Below, piece after piece: positions 30,933-44,463 of a DNA stretch of 64,000 nt; the first letter of the stretch is position 1, and each line of letters starts with the position of its first letter. Under the pieces are notes generated by a model. The model ran no database searches and was not told where the DNA came from. It saw only the letters and a list, made by a program, of their open reading frames with translations. This stretch comes from Streptomyces sp. R28. GTDB taxonomy: Bacteria; Actinomycetota; Actinomycetes; Streptomycetales; Streptomycetaceae. The stretch spans positions 7,677,001 to 7,741,000 of the forward strand of contig NZ_CP163439.1 of assembly GCF_041052385.1 (NCBI RefSeq). Reading direction: 5' to 3'. The position numbers and the translations under genes were made by a program.

Positions 30933-31711
30933 CCGGAGTTCCGGCGTCCGCCGCGGGTGGTTCCTCGCAGGCGGGCGCGGCGGGCAAGGCGAGCGCGGTG
31001 GGTTCGTCCAAGGCCGCCGGCTCGAACAAGGCCGCCGGTTCGAAGACCGGCGGCGCCGAAGCCGGTACCTCGGGCGATACGAAGCCCGCGCGCGGCGGGA
31101 AGATCGCGGCCGCGGCCGTCAACCAGGCCAGCGTCTGGAACATCGCCAACCTCCTGACCATGCTCCGGCTGGTCCTCGTGCCCGCGTTCGTCGCACTGAT
31201 GCTGACTGACGGCGGATACGACCCGGCGTGGCGCTCGCTCGCCTGGGCGGCCTTCGCCATCGCCATGATCACCGACCTGTTCGATGGCCATCTGGCCCGG
31301 ACGTACGACCTCGTCACCGACTTCGGGAAGATCGCCGATCCCATCGCCGACAAGGCGATCATGGGCGCGGCGCTGATCTGTCTGTCCGCTCTGGGCGATC
31401 TGCCGTGGTGGGTGACGGGCATCATCCTCGGCCGGGAACTCGGGATCACGCTGCTGCGTTTCATCGTCATCCGGTACGGCGTCATCCCCGCGAGCCGCGG
31501 CGGCAAGCTCAAGACCCTCACGCAGGGCGTGGCCGTAGGGATGTACATCCTGGCGCTGACGGGGTGGCTGGCCACTCTGAGGTTCTGGGTGATGGCTGCG
31601 GCGGTCGTTCTGACCGTGGTGACCGGACTCGACTATGTGAGACAAGCCATTGTGCTGCGCAGGCAGGGAATCGCCGAGCGCCAGGCCGCGTTGGAGGAGA
31701 CGGAAGCGTGA
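30929..31711 (+). CDS. pgsA: CDP-diacylglycerol--glycerol-3-phosphate 3-phosphatidyltransferase
   Basis: A membrane enzyme making phosphatidylglycerol phosphate. 260 residues. The CDP-alcohol phosphotransferase signature reads DLFDGHLAR then FGKIADPIADK (DxxDGxxAR...GxxxDxxxD). Several transmembrane helices follow. The first 65 residues are an Ala/Gly/Ser/Lys-rich extension, unlike the compact E. coli enzyme and presumably disordered. Four-base overlaps on both sides (ATGA with rimO, GTGA with cinA) indicate coupled translation. Confidence 0.93.
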   Translation: MTGVPASAAGGSSQAGAAGKASAVGSSKAAGSNKAAGSKTGGAEAGTSGDTKPARGGKIAAAAVNQASVWNIANLLTMLRLVLVPAFVALMLTDGGYDPAWRSLAWAAFAIAMITDLFDGHLARTYDLVTDFGKIADPIADKAIMGAALICLSALGDLPWWVTGIILGRELGITLLRFIVIRYGVIPASRGGKLKTLTQGVAVGMYILALTGWLATLRFWVMAAAVVLTVVTGLDYVRQAIVLRRQGIAERQAALEETEA

Positions 31712-32253
31712 GTTCCCGGGCCGCCGACGTCGTGCGACTACTCACAGTGAAGGGTGAGACGCTCGCTGTCGCCGAGTCACTGACGGGCGGACTGGTCGCA
31801 GCGGAGATCACAGCCGTCCCTGGAGCCTCTCAGGCCTTTCGGGGGTCGGTGACCGCCTACGCCACCGAGCTGAAGCACCGTCTGCTCGACGTCGACGCCA
31901 CCTTGCTGGAGCAGCACGGCGCGGTGAATCCGCAGGTCGCGGTAGAGATGGCGGCCGGCGTACGGAAGGCCCTGGGGGCCGACTGGGGCATCGCGACGAC
32001 TGGCGTCGCGGGGCCCGAGGCGCAGGACGGACAGCCCGTAGGGACGGTTTTCGTGGCCGTGGACGGGCCCGTCGGCCCTGGTTCCGGTTCTGCCGGTGGC
32101 GGAAAAGTGGAGGCCCTGCGGTTGAACGGCGACCGCGCGGAAATTCGTATGGAGAGTGTACGGAGCGTACTCGCACTGCTCCTGACGGAGCTTGCCAGCG
32201 AACACACTGGGAATGAGCGGGCACAGGATACGGAACAGAACGGGGGGTTTTGA
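31708..32253 (+). CDS. CinA C-terminal-domain protein (nicotinamide-nucleotide amidohydrolase type)
   Basis: 181 residues equal to the C-terminal deamidase domain of CinA/PncC, which converts NMN to NaMN in pyridine-nucleotide recycling. Landmarks: AVAESLTGGLVAAEITAVPGAS, the FRGSVTAY segment, and TTGVAGPEAQDGQPVGTVFVAV. The N-terminal MoaB-like domain of full CinA is absent, as is common in actinobacteria. The GTG start overlaps the pgsA stop (GTGA). It ends 109 bases before clgR. Confidence 0.9.
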   Translation: MSSRAADVVRLLTVKGETLAVAESLTGGLVAAEITAVPGASQAFRGSVTAYATELKHRLLDVDATLLEQHGAVNPQVAVEMAAGVRKALGADWGIATTGVAGPEAQDGQPVGTVFVAVDGPVGPGSGSAGGGKVEALRLNGDRAEIRMESVRSVLALLLTELASEHTGNERAQDTEQNGGF

Positions 32254-32362
32254 TGTTTGCAGCCCTTAGTGAACACGACATCGCTCCCCGCACGGCCGCG
32301 GCGCAAGGCGGTACGGTGGGGCGTGAAGGATGCGGCTACGCGGTCCGAGGAGGGAGCCACCG

Positions 32363-32743
32363 ATGATTCTGCTCCGTCGCCTGCTGGGTGACGTGCTGCG
32401 TCGGCAGCGCCAGCGCCAGGGCCGTACTCTGCGCGAAGTCTCCTCGTCCGCCCGAGTCTCACTCGGCTATCTCTCCGAGGTGGAGCGGGGGCAGAAGGAG
32501 GCTTCCTCCGAGCTGCTCGCCGCGATCTGCGACGCGCTGGACGTACGGATGTCCGAGCTCATGCGCGAAGTGAGCGACGAACTCGCCCTCGCCGAACTGG
32601 CCCAGTCTGCAGCGGCCACCCCCAGCGAGCCTGTACCCACGTCGGTGCGACCGATGCTGGGTTCCGTGTCGGTGACCGGTGTGCCACCGGAACGGGTGAC
32701 CATCAAGGCGCCTTCCGAGGCGGTGGACGTGGTCGCCGCGTGA
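32363..32743 (+). CDS. clgR: ClgR-family transcriptional regulator
   Basis: 126 residues with an N-terminal Cro/C1-type HTH (LRRQRQRQGRTLREVSSSARVSLGYLSEVERGQKEASSE, residues about 9-48). It ends in hydrophobic VDVVAA, a non-polar C terminus of the type seen on Clp-degraded regulators; in S. lividans ClgR is itself a ClpP substrate (family knowledge). ClgR activates clpP1P2, clpC and lon. ATG at 32363 has GAGGAGGG seven bases upstream. Placement after pgsA-cinA and upstream of the recA region matches mycobacteria and corynebacteria. A 7-bp hairpin (gcgcgtg/cacgcgc, 32757-32774) follows. Confidence 0.9.
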   Translation: MILLRRLLGDVLRRQRQRQGRTLREVSSSARVSLGYLSEVERGQKEASSELLAAICDALDVRMSELMREVSDELALAELAQSAAATPSEPVPTSVRPMLGSVSVTGVPPERVTIKAPSEAVDVVAA

Positions 32744-32756
32744 CGGTGACGCCGAC

Positions 32757-32774
32757 GCGCGTGTGACCACGCGC
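32757..32774 (+). terminator. Short hairpin after clgR
   Basis: A 7-bp perfect stem (gcgcgtg / cacgcgc) with TGAC loop, 13 bases after the clgR stop. The rest of the gap to 33020 shows no gene or clear signal. Confidence 0.45.
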
Positions 32775-33020
32775 TGAAGGAGTTGTGTGAGGCCCCGGCC
32801 AGGGCTTCTCCAGGGAGACCTGGGGGAGTGCGGTCGGGGTTTCGTGCTGTACGGGCTCTTTCGGAGTCCGTTTGCCGGTATGTGAGGCGGCGGTCATGGT
32901 GGAGGGTGTGACGGCGCCTGACGCGCTGTGACGACGTTGGCCCGCGCTGCATCCGTGTGCCGTTGGTGCGCCCTCCCGGCGGGTGAACGGGCGGCCTAGC
33001 CTCGGGCTGGAGGTGAGTGG

Positions 33021-33299
33021 ATGGCACGGCCGATAGCGCGCTGGGGGGCGGCCCTCGGGCTCGGGGCGCTGTGGTGGTGGGCCGTGCTGCGGCTCGCGCT
33101 GGCGCCGGACGCAGGGCTGCTGGAGGGGGCCGTCGCCACCGGAGGGTGGGGGCTGAGCCTGTTGCCGGTGCACTGTGTGCCGAAGGCGCGGGCCGCGGGT
33201 GCCGTCGACCCGCGGCGGTGGAAGGAAGCCTGGCGGGCGGGGCGGGCTACCACGGCATCGCCACACCGCCGTTCGGACGCAGGATCTGCCCCGTCGTGA
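33021..33299 (+). CDS. Small hydrophobic protein of unknown function
   Basis: 92 residues: positively charged start (MARPIARWG), a hydrophobic segment WWWAVLRLALAP at about 18-29, a second at about 36-50, and a basic tail. A good ribosome site (GGAGGTGAG) lies eight bases before the ATG, the main reason to accept it. Its 3' end overlaps the 3' end of the convergent SDR gene by 53 bases, so the last 17 codons are antisense to SDR coding sequence. No family recognised. Confidence 0.5.
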   Translation: MARPIARWGAALGLGALWWWAVLRLALAPDAGLLEGAVATGGWGLSLLPVHCVPKARAAGAVDPRRWKEAWRAGRATTASPHRRSDAGSAPS

Positions 33300-34011
33300 A
33301 GGCCGAGGCGTCGGATGCCAGGTGCAGCACGGCGTGGGCTATGTCCTCCGGTTCGCCGACCCGGCCCAATGGCGACATCCGGGCCATGAACGCCTCGGTC
33401 TGTTTCTGCGCCGCGGTGTCGTGGCGGTCGGTCATGGGGGTGCGGATCCAGCCCGGGGCGACCGCGTTGACGCGGATGCCGTGTGGGCCCATCTCCGTCG
33501 CCAGTGTCTTCGTCAGCTGCACCACCGCTGCCTTGGCCGCGCCGTAGCAGAGCAGGCCGGGGCCGCCGGTGTCGACGGCGCCGGAGGTCATGGTGACGAT
33601 GCTGCCCTTCGTGTGCTGCGCGAGCATCGCGCGGGCGGCCTCCTGGCAGGCGTACAGCACGCCCTTGAAGTTGACGTTCAGTACCCGGTCGAGATCCTCG
33701 TCTCGGGTCTCCAGGACGGGGCTGCTGTGCATGATCCCGGCGACCGCGGCCATCACGTCGAGCCGCTCGCAGGCGGCGACGGCTCGGCGGAGCTGTTCCC
33801 GGTCGGTCACGTCCAGGTGGTGGGTGCGGGCGGTGCCGCCGCTCGCCTTGATCAGGGTCGCCGTGTCGTGCAGGCCCTGTGCGTCGCGGTCGGCGCAGTG
33901 CACCGCGGCGCCGGCTTCGGCGAGCAGGACGGCCGAGGCGCGGCCGATGCCGCTGGCGGCACCGGTGACGAATGCGGTGCGTCCGGTGAGGTCGTACGCC
34001 TTCACGGGCAT
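33247..34011 (-). CDS. Short-chain dehydrogenase/reductase
   Basis: 254 residues of the classical SDR family. The NAD(P)-binding TGAASGIGRA motif lies near the N terminus. An acidic residue after beta-2 (HCADRD) favours NAD. The catalytic set is present: serine in MTSGAVDTGG, and YGAAK as the YxxxK motif. The substrate is not predictable. ATG at 34011 (MPVKAYDL) begins just before the Rossmann fold; an in-frame TTG at 34047 is the alternative, and neither has a strong ribosome site. It lies 32 bases downstream of the nei stop and could be the third gene of the lhr-nei transcript. Confidence 0.88.
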   Translation of the reverse strand: MPVKAYDLTGRTAFVTGAASGIGRASAVLLAEAGAAVHCADRDAQGLHDTATLIKASGGTARTHHLDVTDREQLRRAVAACERLDVMAAVAGIMHSSPVLETRDEDLDRVLNVNFKGVLYACQEAARAMLAQHTKGSIVTMTSGAVDTGGPGLLCYGAAKAAVVQLTKTLATEMGPHGIRVNAVAPGWIRTPMTDRHDTAAQKQTEAFMARMSPLGRVGEPEDIAHAVLHLASDASAFTTGQILRPNGGVAMPW

Positions 34012-34043
34012 GAAGGGACGGTACGAGAATTTCTGACGGGGCG

Positions 34044-34943
34044 TCAATTAGTCGGGCGGTGCTGAGTTCTATGCGACGAGGCCGCGGCATGTGTTGCGCT
34101 CGGGGCCGGGCCCGCCTGGCAGTTCGGGCACCAGTAGGTGGGGCGCTCGCGGGTGCCGTCGCCCTGGTCGGCCACACGGATCGGGGTGTTGCAGCGCAGG
34201 CAGGGGCGGTTGGCGCGGCCGTACACGAAGAGGTCCTGGCCGCGGCGGCCCGTCGTACTGCGGATCGGGCGGTCGCGGTTGGCTTCCAGGAGCTTCTTGG
34301 CGAGTACGGGCAGTTGGGCGGTGTGTTCGGCGGGGAGTGCGGCTAGGGGGAGCCAGGGGGTGACGCGGAGCAGGAAGCAGAGCTCGCTCTTGTAGACATT
34401 GCCGATGCCGGCGAGGTTGCGCTGGTCCAGCAGGGCCTCACCGAGGGGGCGGGCGGGGTCCGTGAGGAGGTTGGCGAGGGCGTGGTCGGGGTCCCAGTCC
34501 GGGCCCAGGAGGTCGGGGCCGAGGTGGCCGACGGCACGGTGCTCTTCGGTGGTGCGCAGGAGGTCCAGGACGGGGAGGCGGTAGCCGACGGCCGTGCGGG
34601 CGGGGTGGGGTGCGGTCGCGCTTGCGGGGTCGGTGTCGGCTGCGGAGGCGGGGGCGGCGGCGAGGATCACGCGGATCTGGTGGGCGGGGCCGCCTGTCCA
34701 GCGCTGCTGGTCGGCGTAGACCTTCCAGGAGCCTTCCATGCCGAGGTGCGAGTGCACGGTGAGGCCGCCCTCGATGCGGGTGAGGAGATGTTTGCCGCGT
34801 GGGGTGACGTCCAGGACGGTGCGGCCCGTGAGGTCGACCGTGGCGTACTTCGGTACCCGGAAGTCGGTGCGGGTCAGCGTCTTGCCCGCGAGCGCGGTGT
34901 GGAGCCGTCTCGCGGTCTGCCAGACCGTGTCGCCTTCGGGCAT
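34044..34943 (-). CDS. nei: Fpg/Nei-family DNA glycosylase (endonuclease VIII type)
   Basis: 299-residue base-excision repair glycosylase/AP lyase. The N terminus PEGD (Pro2 nucleophile, Glu3) is the Nei form, the RTTEEHRAVGHLG and NLAGIGNVYKSE blocks contain the H2TH helix, and the zinc finger is C-x2-C ... C-x2-C (CLRCN, YWCPNC). The C-terminal 25 residues are a Ser/His/Ala-rich tail. It follows lhr by 74 bases on the same strand; the pairing of Lhr helicase with a Nei glycosylase is also known in mycobacteria, which supports a joint repair role. Confidence 0.92.
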   Translation of the reverse strand: MPEGDTVWQTARRLHTALAGKTLTRTDFRVPKYATVDLTGRTVLDVTPRGKHLLTRIEGGLTVHSHLGMEGSWKVYADQQRWTGGPAHQIRVILAAAPASAADTDPASATAPHPARTAVGYRLPVLDLLRTTEEHRAVGHLGPDLLGPDWDPDHALANLLTDPARPLGEALLDQRNLAGIGNVYKSELCFLLRVTPWLPLAALPAEHTAQLPVLAKKLLEANRDRPIRSTTGRRGQDLFVYGRANRPCLRCNTPIRVADQGDGTRERPTYWCPNCQAGPAPSATHAAASSHRTQHRPTN

Positions 34944-35017
34944 GGGTCAAGGGTGGCATGGGGTGGGGCGAGGTGGGGGTGGGGTGCGGGCCAGGGTGGC
35001 TGGGCTGCGGTTTGGGA

Positions 35018-40030
<5,013 letters not shown>

Positions 40031-40036
40031 GCGTCC

Positions 40037-40059
40037 ATCCTGCACCCGGGGACTGACAA
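40037..40059 (-). promoter_or_regulatory. RecA-independent damage-type promoter upstream of lhr-nei
   Basis: Read on the minus strand: TTGTCAGTCCC (40059-40049), six bases, CAGGAT (40042-40037). It matches 9 of 11 upstream positions with exact spacing. The -10 ends seven bases before the lhr ATG. Confidence 0.65.
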
Positions 40060-40282
40060 TGGGCCTGAGCTGGGGAAATGTCGTCGGCTTGGGGGCGGGT
40101 GGGGTGTGTGGCGGATGCCTGCGGCGGCCTGCGCGGGTGGGGTGGGGTTCGCGTGGCGCCCGATGGTGCCGTTGTGGGTCGGGGTCGGGGTCGGGGTCGT
40201 GCCGGGGCCTCGGCCGGGCCGGTCGCGGTTGGCTGGGTGCACCGCCGCAGCAGCCTGCGGCCGTCGCCAGGAGAATGGGTGC

Positions 40283-41122
40283 ATGGCAGGTTCAGGCGAG
40301 CGGGCGCGGCACTGGCGGTACGCCGGGATGCCCGGAGTCGATCTGCTGCGGGCCCGGTACATCCGGAAGACGTTCGTGCGGCACACCCATGAGGACTTTG
40401 TGATCGCTGCCATCGCCGATGGTGTGGAGGTCTTTCACTGCCGGGGTGCCGATCAGTACGCGGGGGCCGGTGCCCTGGCCCTGGTCAACCCGGATACGCC
40501 GCATACGGGGCGGGCGGGGGGCCCTGAGGGGTGGCGGTACGGGGCTCTCTACCCGTCTCCGGAGGTGGTGGCGGAGATCGCGGCCGAGACCACCGTGATC
40601 CGGGGGACGCCGGGGTTCGTCAGGCCGGTGCTGGAGGATCCGTACACCGTGGGGCTGGTTCATCAGGTGCTGCGAGCCGCTGACGAGGGCAACGCACTGG
40701 CCGCCGACACCTTGCTTCGGGTCGCCGTGACTCGGCTGCTGCGGTTGAACGGTGGGGCTCTGCCGAAGCGGGAGGTGCGGACTGCGGGGGCCCGAATCGC
40801 GGTACGCGCGCGTGAGGTGCTGGAAGGACGGATGACCGAGCCGCCGAGTCTGGAGAAGCTGGCCTCCGATCTCGGCACCGGTCCGTTCGCGTTGCTGCGG
40901 GCGTTTCGGGATCTGTATGGGATGCCGCCGCATGCCTGGCTGACGGATGCGCGGATACGGCGGGCTCGGCGGCTGTTGGACGCGGGTGTCTCGCCGGCGG
41001 AGGCGGCCCTCGCCGTGGGGTTCACCGATCAACCGCATCTGAACCGGCACTTCAACCGCGTCGTCGGCGTTCCTCCAGGGGCCTACCAGCGGGAGCGCAA
41101 GAACGTACAAGACGCCAGGTGA
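40283..41122 (+). CDS. AraC-family transcriptional regulator
   Basis: 279 residues: an N-terminal AraC-type cupin (TFVRHTHEDFVIAAIADGVEVFHCRG; ALALVNPDTPHTG) and two C-terminal HTH motifs (SLEKLASDLGTGPFALLRAFRDLYG; SPAEAALAVGFTDQPHLNRHFNRVVGVPP). ATG at 40283 has CAGGAGA nine bases upstream. It reads into azlC 22 bases downstream and is probably its regulator; many azlCD pairs are preceded by such a gene. The effector is unknown, with an amino acid or toxic analogue plausible from the neighbour. Confidence 0.9.
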   Translation: MAGSGERARHWRYAGMPGVDLLRARYIRKTFVRHTHEDFVIAAIADGVEVFHCRGADQYAGAGALALVNPDTPHTGRAGGPEGWRYGALYPSPEVVAEIAAETTVIRGTPGFVRPVLEDPYTVGLVHQVLRAADEGNALAADTLLRVAVTRLLRLNGGALPKREVRTAGARIAVRAREVLEGRMTEPPSLEKLASDLGTGPFALLRAFRDLYGMPPHAWLTDARIRRARRLLDAGVSPAEAALAVGFTDQPHLNRHFNRVVGVPPGAYQRERKNVQDAR

Positions 41123-41144
41123 CAGCTGTCCTAGCGTCGCGGGC

Positions 41145-41876
41145 GTGGCAGAACAGAGAACTCTCGCAGACCTCCGCGCGGACGGAGGCAAGCCCGATGC
41201 CGTCGTCATACGGGATGCCCTGGGCGTCGGAGTCGCCGTCGGGCTGTCCGGGTTCGCCTTCGGGGTGACGTCGGCGGGCGGCGGGTTCACGCTCGTGCAG
41301 ACGTGTGCGCTCAGCCTGCTGGTGTTCACGGGAGCGTCGCAGTTCGCGCTCGTGGGGGCGCTCGCGGCCGGCGGTACCCCGCTGACCGCGGCCGCGGGTG
41401 CCTTCTTCCTGGGGGTGCGCAACGCCTTCTACGGGCTGCGGCTGTCGCAGTTGCTGAGCCTCCCGCGCGCGGTGCGGCCGTTCGCCGCGCACTGGGTGAT
41501 CGACGAGACGGCGGCCGTCGCGCTGGCCCAGCCGACGCGGCGCAGCGCGCGGATCGGGTTCGTGGTGACAGGGCTCAGTTTGTACGTGCTGTGGAACCTC
41601 ACCACGTTGCTCGGTGCGCTCGGGGCAGAGGCAATCGGTGACACCGATGCCTGGGGGCTCGATGTGGCCGGGCCCGCCGTGTTCCTGGCGTTGCTCGCGC
41701 CGATGCTGAAATCCGCGGCCGAGCGTGCTGTCGCCGGTCTCGCCGTGCTGCTGGGGTTGGGCTTGTTGCCGGTGCTCCCCGCCGGTGTGCCTGTTCTGGT
41801 GGCCGCCCTTGCGGCGCCGGTCGTGCTGTGGGCGGAAGGGCGTCGCAGGGGGGACGTGCGGGAGGGGGAGCGGTGA
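41145..41876 (+). CDS. azlC: AzlC-family branched-chain amino acid exporter, large subunit
   Basis: 243 residues, about seven membrane helices, with the AzlC hallmarks GFAFGVTSAGGGFTLVQ and FTGASQFALVGALAAGG near the N terminus and RNAFYGLRLS after them. With AzlD it forms a two-component exporter of branched-chain amino acids or analogues. The start is GTG. The stop overlaps the azlD GTG start (GTGA). Confidence 0.9.
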   Translation: MAEQRTLADLRADGGKPDAVVIRDALGVGVAVGLSGFAFGVTSAGGGFTLVQTCALSLLVFTGASQFALVGALAAGGTPLTAAAGAFFLGVRNAFYGLRLSQLLSLPRAVRPFAAHWVIDETAAVALAQPTRRSARIGFVVTGLSLYVLWNLTTLLGALGAEAIGDTDAWGLDVAGPAVFLALLAPMLKSAAERAVAGLAVLLGLGLLPVLPAGVPVLVAALAAPVVLWAEGRRRGDVREGER

Positions 41877-42181
41877 GCATCTGGGTCGCCATCGCAGTCA
41901 CCGCGCTGGGCTGTTACGCCGTCAAGCTCGTCGGGCTGCTGGTGCCGGCGGGCACTCTTGAGAAGCCGGTCGTCCGGCGGCTTGCCGCCCTGTTGCCGGT
42001 GGCCCTCCTCGCCGCCCTCACGGCCCAGCAGACGTTCGGCGCCGGGCACGCACTGACGCTGGACGCGAGAGCGGCCGGAGTCGCTGCCGCTGCGGTGGCG
42101 CTCGTCCTGCGGGCCCCGTTCCTGCTCGTCGTCGCGGCGGCCGTGGTGGTGACGGCCGGCGTGCGGGCCATGGGCGGCTGA
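41873..42181 (+). CDS. azlD: AzlD-family branched-chain amino acid exporter, small subunit
   Basis: 102 residues, three to four hydrophobic helices (IWVAIAVTALGCYAVKLVGLL; LAALLPVALLAALTAQQTF; APFLLVVAAAVVVTAGVRA). This is the standard size and helix layout of AzlD. Start GTG at 41873 inside the end of azlC. Partner of AzlC. Confidence 0.88.
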   Translation: MSIWVAIAVTALGCYAVKLVGLLVPAGTLEKPVVRRLAALLPVALLAALTAQQTFGAGHALTLDARAAGVAAAAVALVLRAPFLLVVAAAVVVTAGVRAMGG

Positions 42182-42187
42182 GGCGGG

Positions 42188-43132
42188 TCAGCCGATGTGG
42201 CGGCCGTATGCCCTGAGCGTGCGCAGCGCCCTGATCGTCACCAGGGGGCGTGCCTCCAGAGCGGTGCCCGGCGCCCACTGGCGCCAGTTGACCGGCCAGC
42301 CTCCGTCCTCGTGCTGTTCGCCGGCGAGGTGGTCGAGGGAGCGGCTCATCTCGTCGTCGGTGAACCACGCGCGCGCGAGGGAGCGCGGGGTCCGTGCGTA
42401 GTCGTGCGGGAAGTGGTGCTCGCCGGGGGCGTAGCCGGGTGGGACCGGGTACGCGGCGAGGTCGTCCGGTTCCAGCGCCGCCAGGCGCTGTTCGCGCACC
42501 AGGCGGCCCAGGCGGCCGGCGGCTGCCTCCGCGCGCGTGCGATCGGGAGCGGAGTCCAGGAAGGCCACGGCGGCCTCGATCTCGTACGGATGGGACTTCT
42601 CCAGGGATTCGACCGCCTGCCAGCAGAAGTCCGTGGCCCGGAACAGCCAGGCGTGCCACACCTCGTTGCGGTGCAGCAGACCGACCACCGGTCCGGTGGC
42701 CAGGAGTGAGCTGGGCGGGTCGTCCACGATCGGGATGAAGGGGGCCGCGGGGTAGCCGCGCTGGCTGGGATGGATCGCCGGGAGGGCGCCGTCCATGGTG
42801 GAGACCGAGGTGAGGTAGCGGCATACGCGATCCATGCGCTGCCCGCCGCAGCGCTCGATGGCGTCCAGGACGTGCAGTGCGTGGCCGGTGTGCAGTGGCT
42901 GGCTGACCGGGCCGCGCAGATCGGGCTCCAGCGCGTGGCCGTACCCGCCGTCCTCGTTGCGGTAGGCGTCCAGCGCGGTCTCCACCGCGTCGGCGGCGCC
43001 GTTCAGGAAGTGGTACGCGAAGAGGCGCTGTTCCAGCACGCGCGCGGTGAGCCAGACGAACTGCTCGGCGCGGAAGAGCGGGGAGTGCGCCGGGGGCGTC
43101 GGGGGGAGTGGGGAAGCTCCTGTTTCGGCCAT
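42188..43132 (-). CDS. Conserved alpha/alpha-toroid (prenyltransferase/squalene-cyclase-like repeat) protein
   Basis: 314 residues with several QW/toroid-like repeats: ALDAYRNEDGGYGHALEPDL, the helix ALHVLDAIERCGG, and near the C terminus LDHLAGEQHEDGGWPVNW. The EDGGW-type turn is typical of terpenoid-cyclase/protein-prenyltransferase toroids, but no catalytic DxDD or prenyl-binding set is apparent. No enzymatic role can be assigned. It converges on azlD with six bases between stops. On its upstream side begins the accessory island. Confidence 0.8.
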   Translation of the reverse strand: MAETGASPLPPTPPAHSPLFRAEQFVWLTARVLEQRLFAYHFLNGAADAVETALDAYRNEDGGYGHALEPDLRGPVSQPLHTGHALHVLDAIERCGGQRMDRVCRYLTSVSTMDGALPAIHPSQRGYPAAPFIPIVDDPPSSLLATGPVVGLLHRNEVWHAWLFRATDFCWQAVESLEKSHPYEIEAAVAFLDSAPDRTRAEAAAGRLGRLVREQRLAALEPDDLAAYPVPPGYAPGEHHFPHDYARTPRSLARAWFTDDEMSRSLDHLAGEQHEDGGWPVNWRQWAPGTALEARPLVTIRALRTLRAYGRHIG

Positions 43133-43211
43133 GCGTCAGACCGTAGGGCGGAAAGCGGTCTCGGCAAGCGGTCCCGGCGCAGGCCCACTCTCAGGGGCGG
43201 GATCCTGGACG

Positions 43212-43227
43212 CATGCGGTTGACGGTC
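43212..43227. repeat. Left copy of a 16-bp direct repeat bracketing the accessory island
   Basis: catgcggttgacggtc, identical to 53531-53546, where it forms the first five codons of the DUF3046 gene. Here it opens MRLTV followed by unrelated codons. It may be the remnant of the original DUF3046 start left behind by an insertion. Confidence 0.6.
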
Positions 43228-43414
43228 AGCAGGAGGGACACGGTGGGGGGTTGTGGGCTCGGGATGAGGCAGGCGTGCGGTCGGCCCATTGGTTCATCGC
43301 CGGAAACGATCTTCTCCAGCGCGAGATACGCGCTGGTTGCGACTTCCGCCAGTGCCCCATGACAACGCGTCGGCTCAGCCGATCCGGCGGACCGGAGCAG
43401 CCGGGCGCCGCCTG
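43228..43414. other. Non-coding left flank of the island
   Basis: Together with 43133-43211 this forms a stretch of about 280 bases between the toroid gene and the transposase remnant. I see no credible gene, promoter or RNA here. The base composition is ordinary. Confidence 0.5.
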
Positions 43415-43720
43415 CCCGGCTTCCTTGGCCTGGGCCCCTGCTCGGTGCTCGGGTGCCCGCCGGGACCGGCGACGACCGCAGCCGCTTCACCGACGCCAGA
43501 GCATCGAAGTCCTACGCCGGCTCCGCTCCGATCACCCGCGCCTCCGGCAGGAAACGCCACGTCGGCCGCCGTTGCGGACACGGAGACCGGCACGCTGCCG
43601 CACGGCGCCAGCTGCTGAACCGCTGCCTCGGCCGACTCCACCATTGCCTGCGGACCCGGCAGCTTCTTCAGCTTCTTCGATGAACCGTGCGCCTTCGCAC
43701 CGCCGGCATCACCTCTCCAA
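43415..43720 (+). pseudogene. IS110-family transposase remnant (C-terminal Transposase_20 region)
   Basis: In one frame from about 43415 the translation reads PGPLLGARV, then GDDRSRFTDARASKSYAGSAP and ITRASGRKR, the hallmark C-terminal block of IS110 transposases. It continues LLNRCLGRLHHCL, the last conserved helix. About 20-25 residues between are deleted, and the final FDEPCAFAP-like end is in another frame. The catalytic DEDD N-terminal half is absent. It is a decayed mobile-element fragment at the left edge of the RiPP island. Confidence 0.75.
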
Positions 43721-43780
43721 GCCGGAGTCACTTCGAGGTGATGGTGGGACGCCGCCGACCGCGCCGCTCGTCCGGCAGGC

Positions 43781-44116
43781 CTATCTCGCCTTGTGCAGCA
43801 GGGCCGCGACGAGGGCGGCGGTTTTCTCGCCTGCTCGCTGCTTGATCAGACCTTCCTTGGCAGCGGCGCGAATCCGGACCTCCGAGCTGTTCTGCCCGCC
43901 TTTCGACACCAGCGCCGTCACCACTACAGGATTCATGCCGCCGACACCGCCGCGCGCGACGACACGGATGGTCTCTTCGTCCCTGCCAGGGGCGACGTGC
44001 ATGTTCTCGACCGCTCGCCCCACCTGATGGAGCATGCTCGAGACGCGCTCCACGGCGTCGTCGAACGGCAACGGGATGACGAGGTCGATCTCATGGACGT
44101 TCTTCTTCATGAGCAT
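43781..44116 (-). CDS. Conserved protein of unknown function
   Basis: 111 residues from the ATG at 44116 (MLMKKNVHEIDL). The body is a compact alpha/beta-looking sequence with the segments IDLVIPLPFDDAVERVSSML, TIRVVARGGVGGMNPVVVTALVS and IKQRAGEKTAALVAALL. The pattern suggests a small ligand-binding or SRPBCC-like fold, but I do not recognise a named family. The frame stays open to 44278 (another ATG, MTEPVRDACG) and beyond; no start has a clear ribosome site. It lies inside the island, divergent from the RiPP precursor. Confidence 0.6.
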   Translation of the reverse strand: MLMKKNVHEIDLVIPLPFDDAVERVSSMLHQVGRAVENMHVAPGRDEETIRVVARGGVGGMNPVVVTALVSKGGQNSSEVRIRAAAKEGLIKQRAGEKTAALVAALLHKAR

Positions 44117-44429
44117 GGCCACCCACCGGACCAGGCGACCGCTGCCCCCACTCACAGCACCCAGAGCCCCAAGCTCATCAGCCAGGATCTGGTCCTCACT
44201 CCGGTCCACGCGCCCCCCATACGACTCGATCGCTCCCTGGCCCGACCGCCCGCAGGCGTCCCGGACAGGCTCAGTCATCCACGTCGGCACACCATGCTGA
44301 CGTATCCCGGGCCAGCAGTCATGGACACCGTGCTTCACTCCCGAACGGACAGGCAACTGCATGCGGAAGCGGAGCGCACCGAGGACGCCCTCCGGCGACT
44401 GCACGGCAAACATCATCGAATGCGCGGAA

Positions 44430-44463
44430 AACAGGCCCTGGCAGGGGGCGTGCAGGGCCTGTT
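44430..44463. terminator. Hairpin upstream of the RiPP cluster
   Basis: An 11-bp perfect stem (aacaggccctg / cagggcctgtt) with a 12-base loop, followed by CTTTC on the plus strand. It insulates the cluster from upstream plus-strand transcription. Confidence 0.65.

Noticed and set aside
33008..33247. RecA-NDp-type motif upstream of the small hydrophobic gene and of dapA
   Set aside because: Only a -10-like hexamer is present in either place; the upstream 11-mer does not match at the required six-base spacing.
43047..44027. 326-codon plus-strand frame at the island left edge
   Set aside because: Crosses the toroid gene start and the transposase remnant in a different frame; composition is not coding-like.
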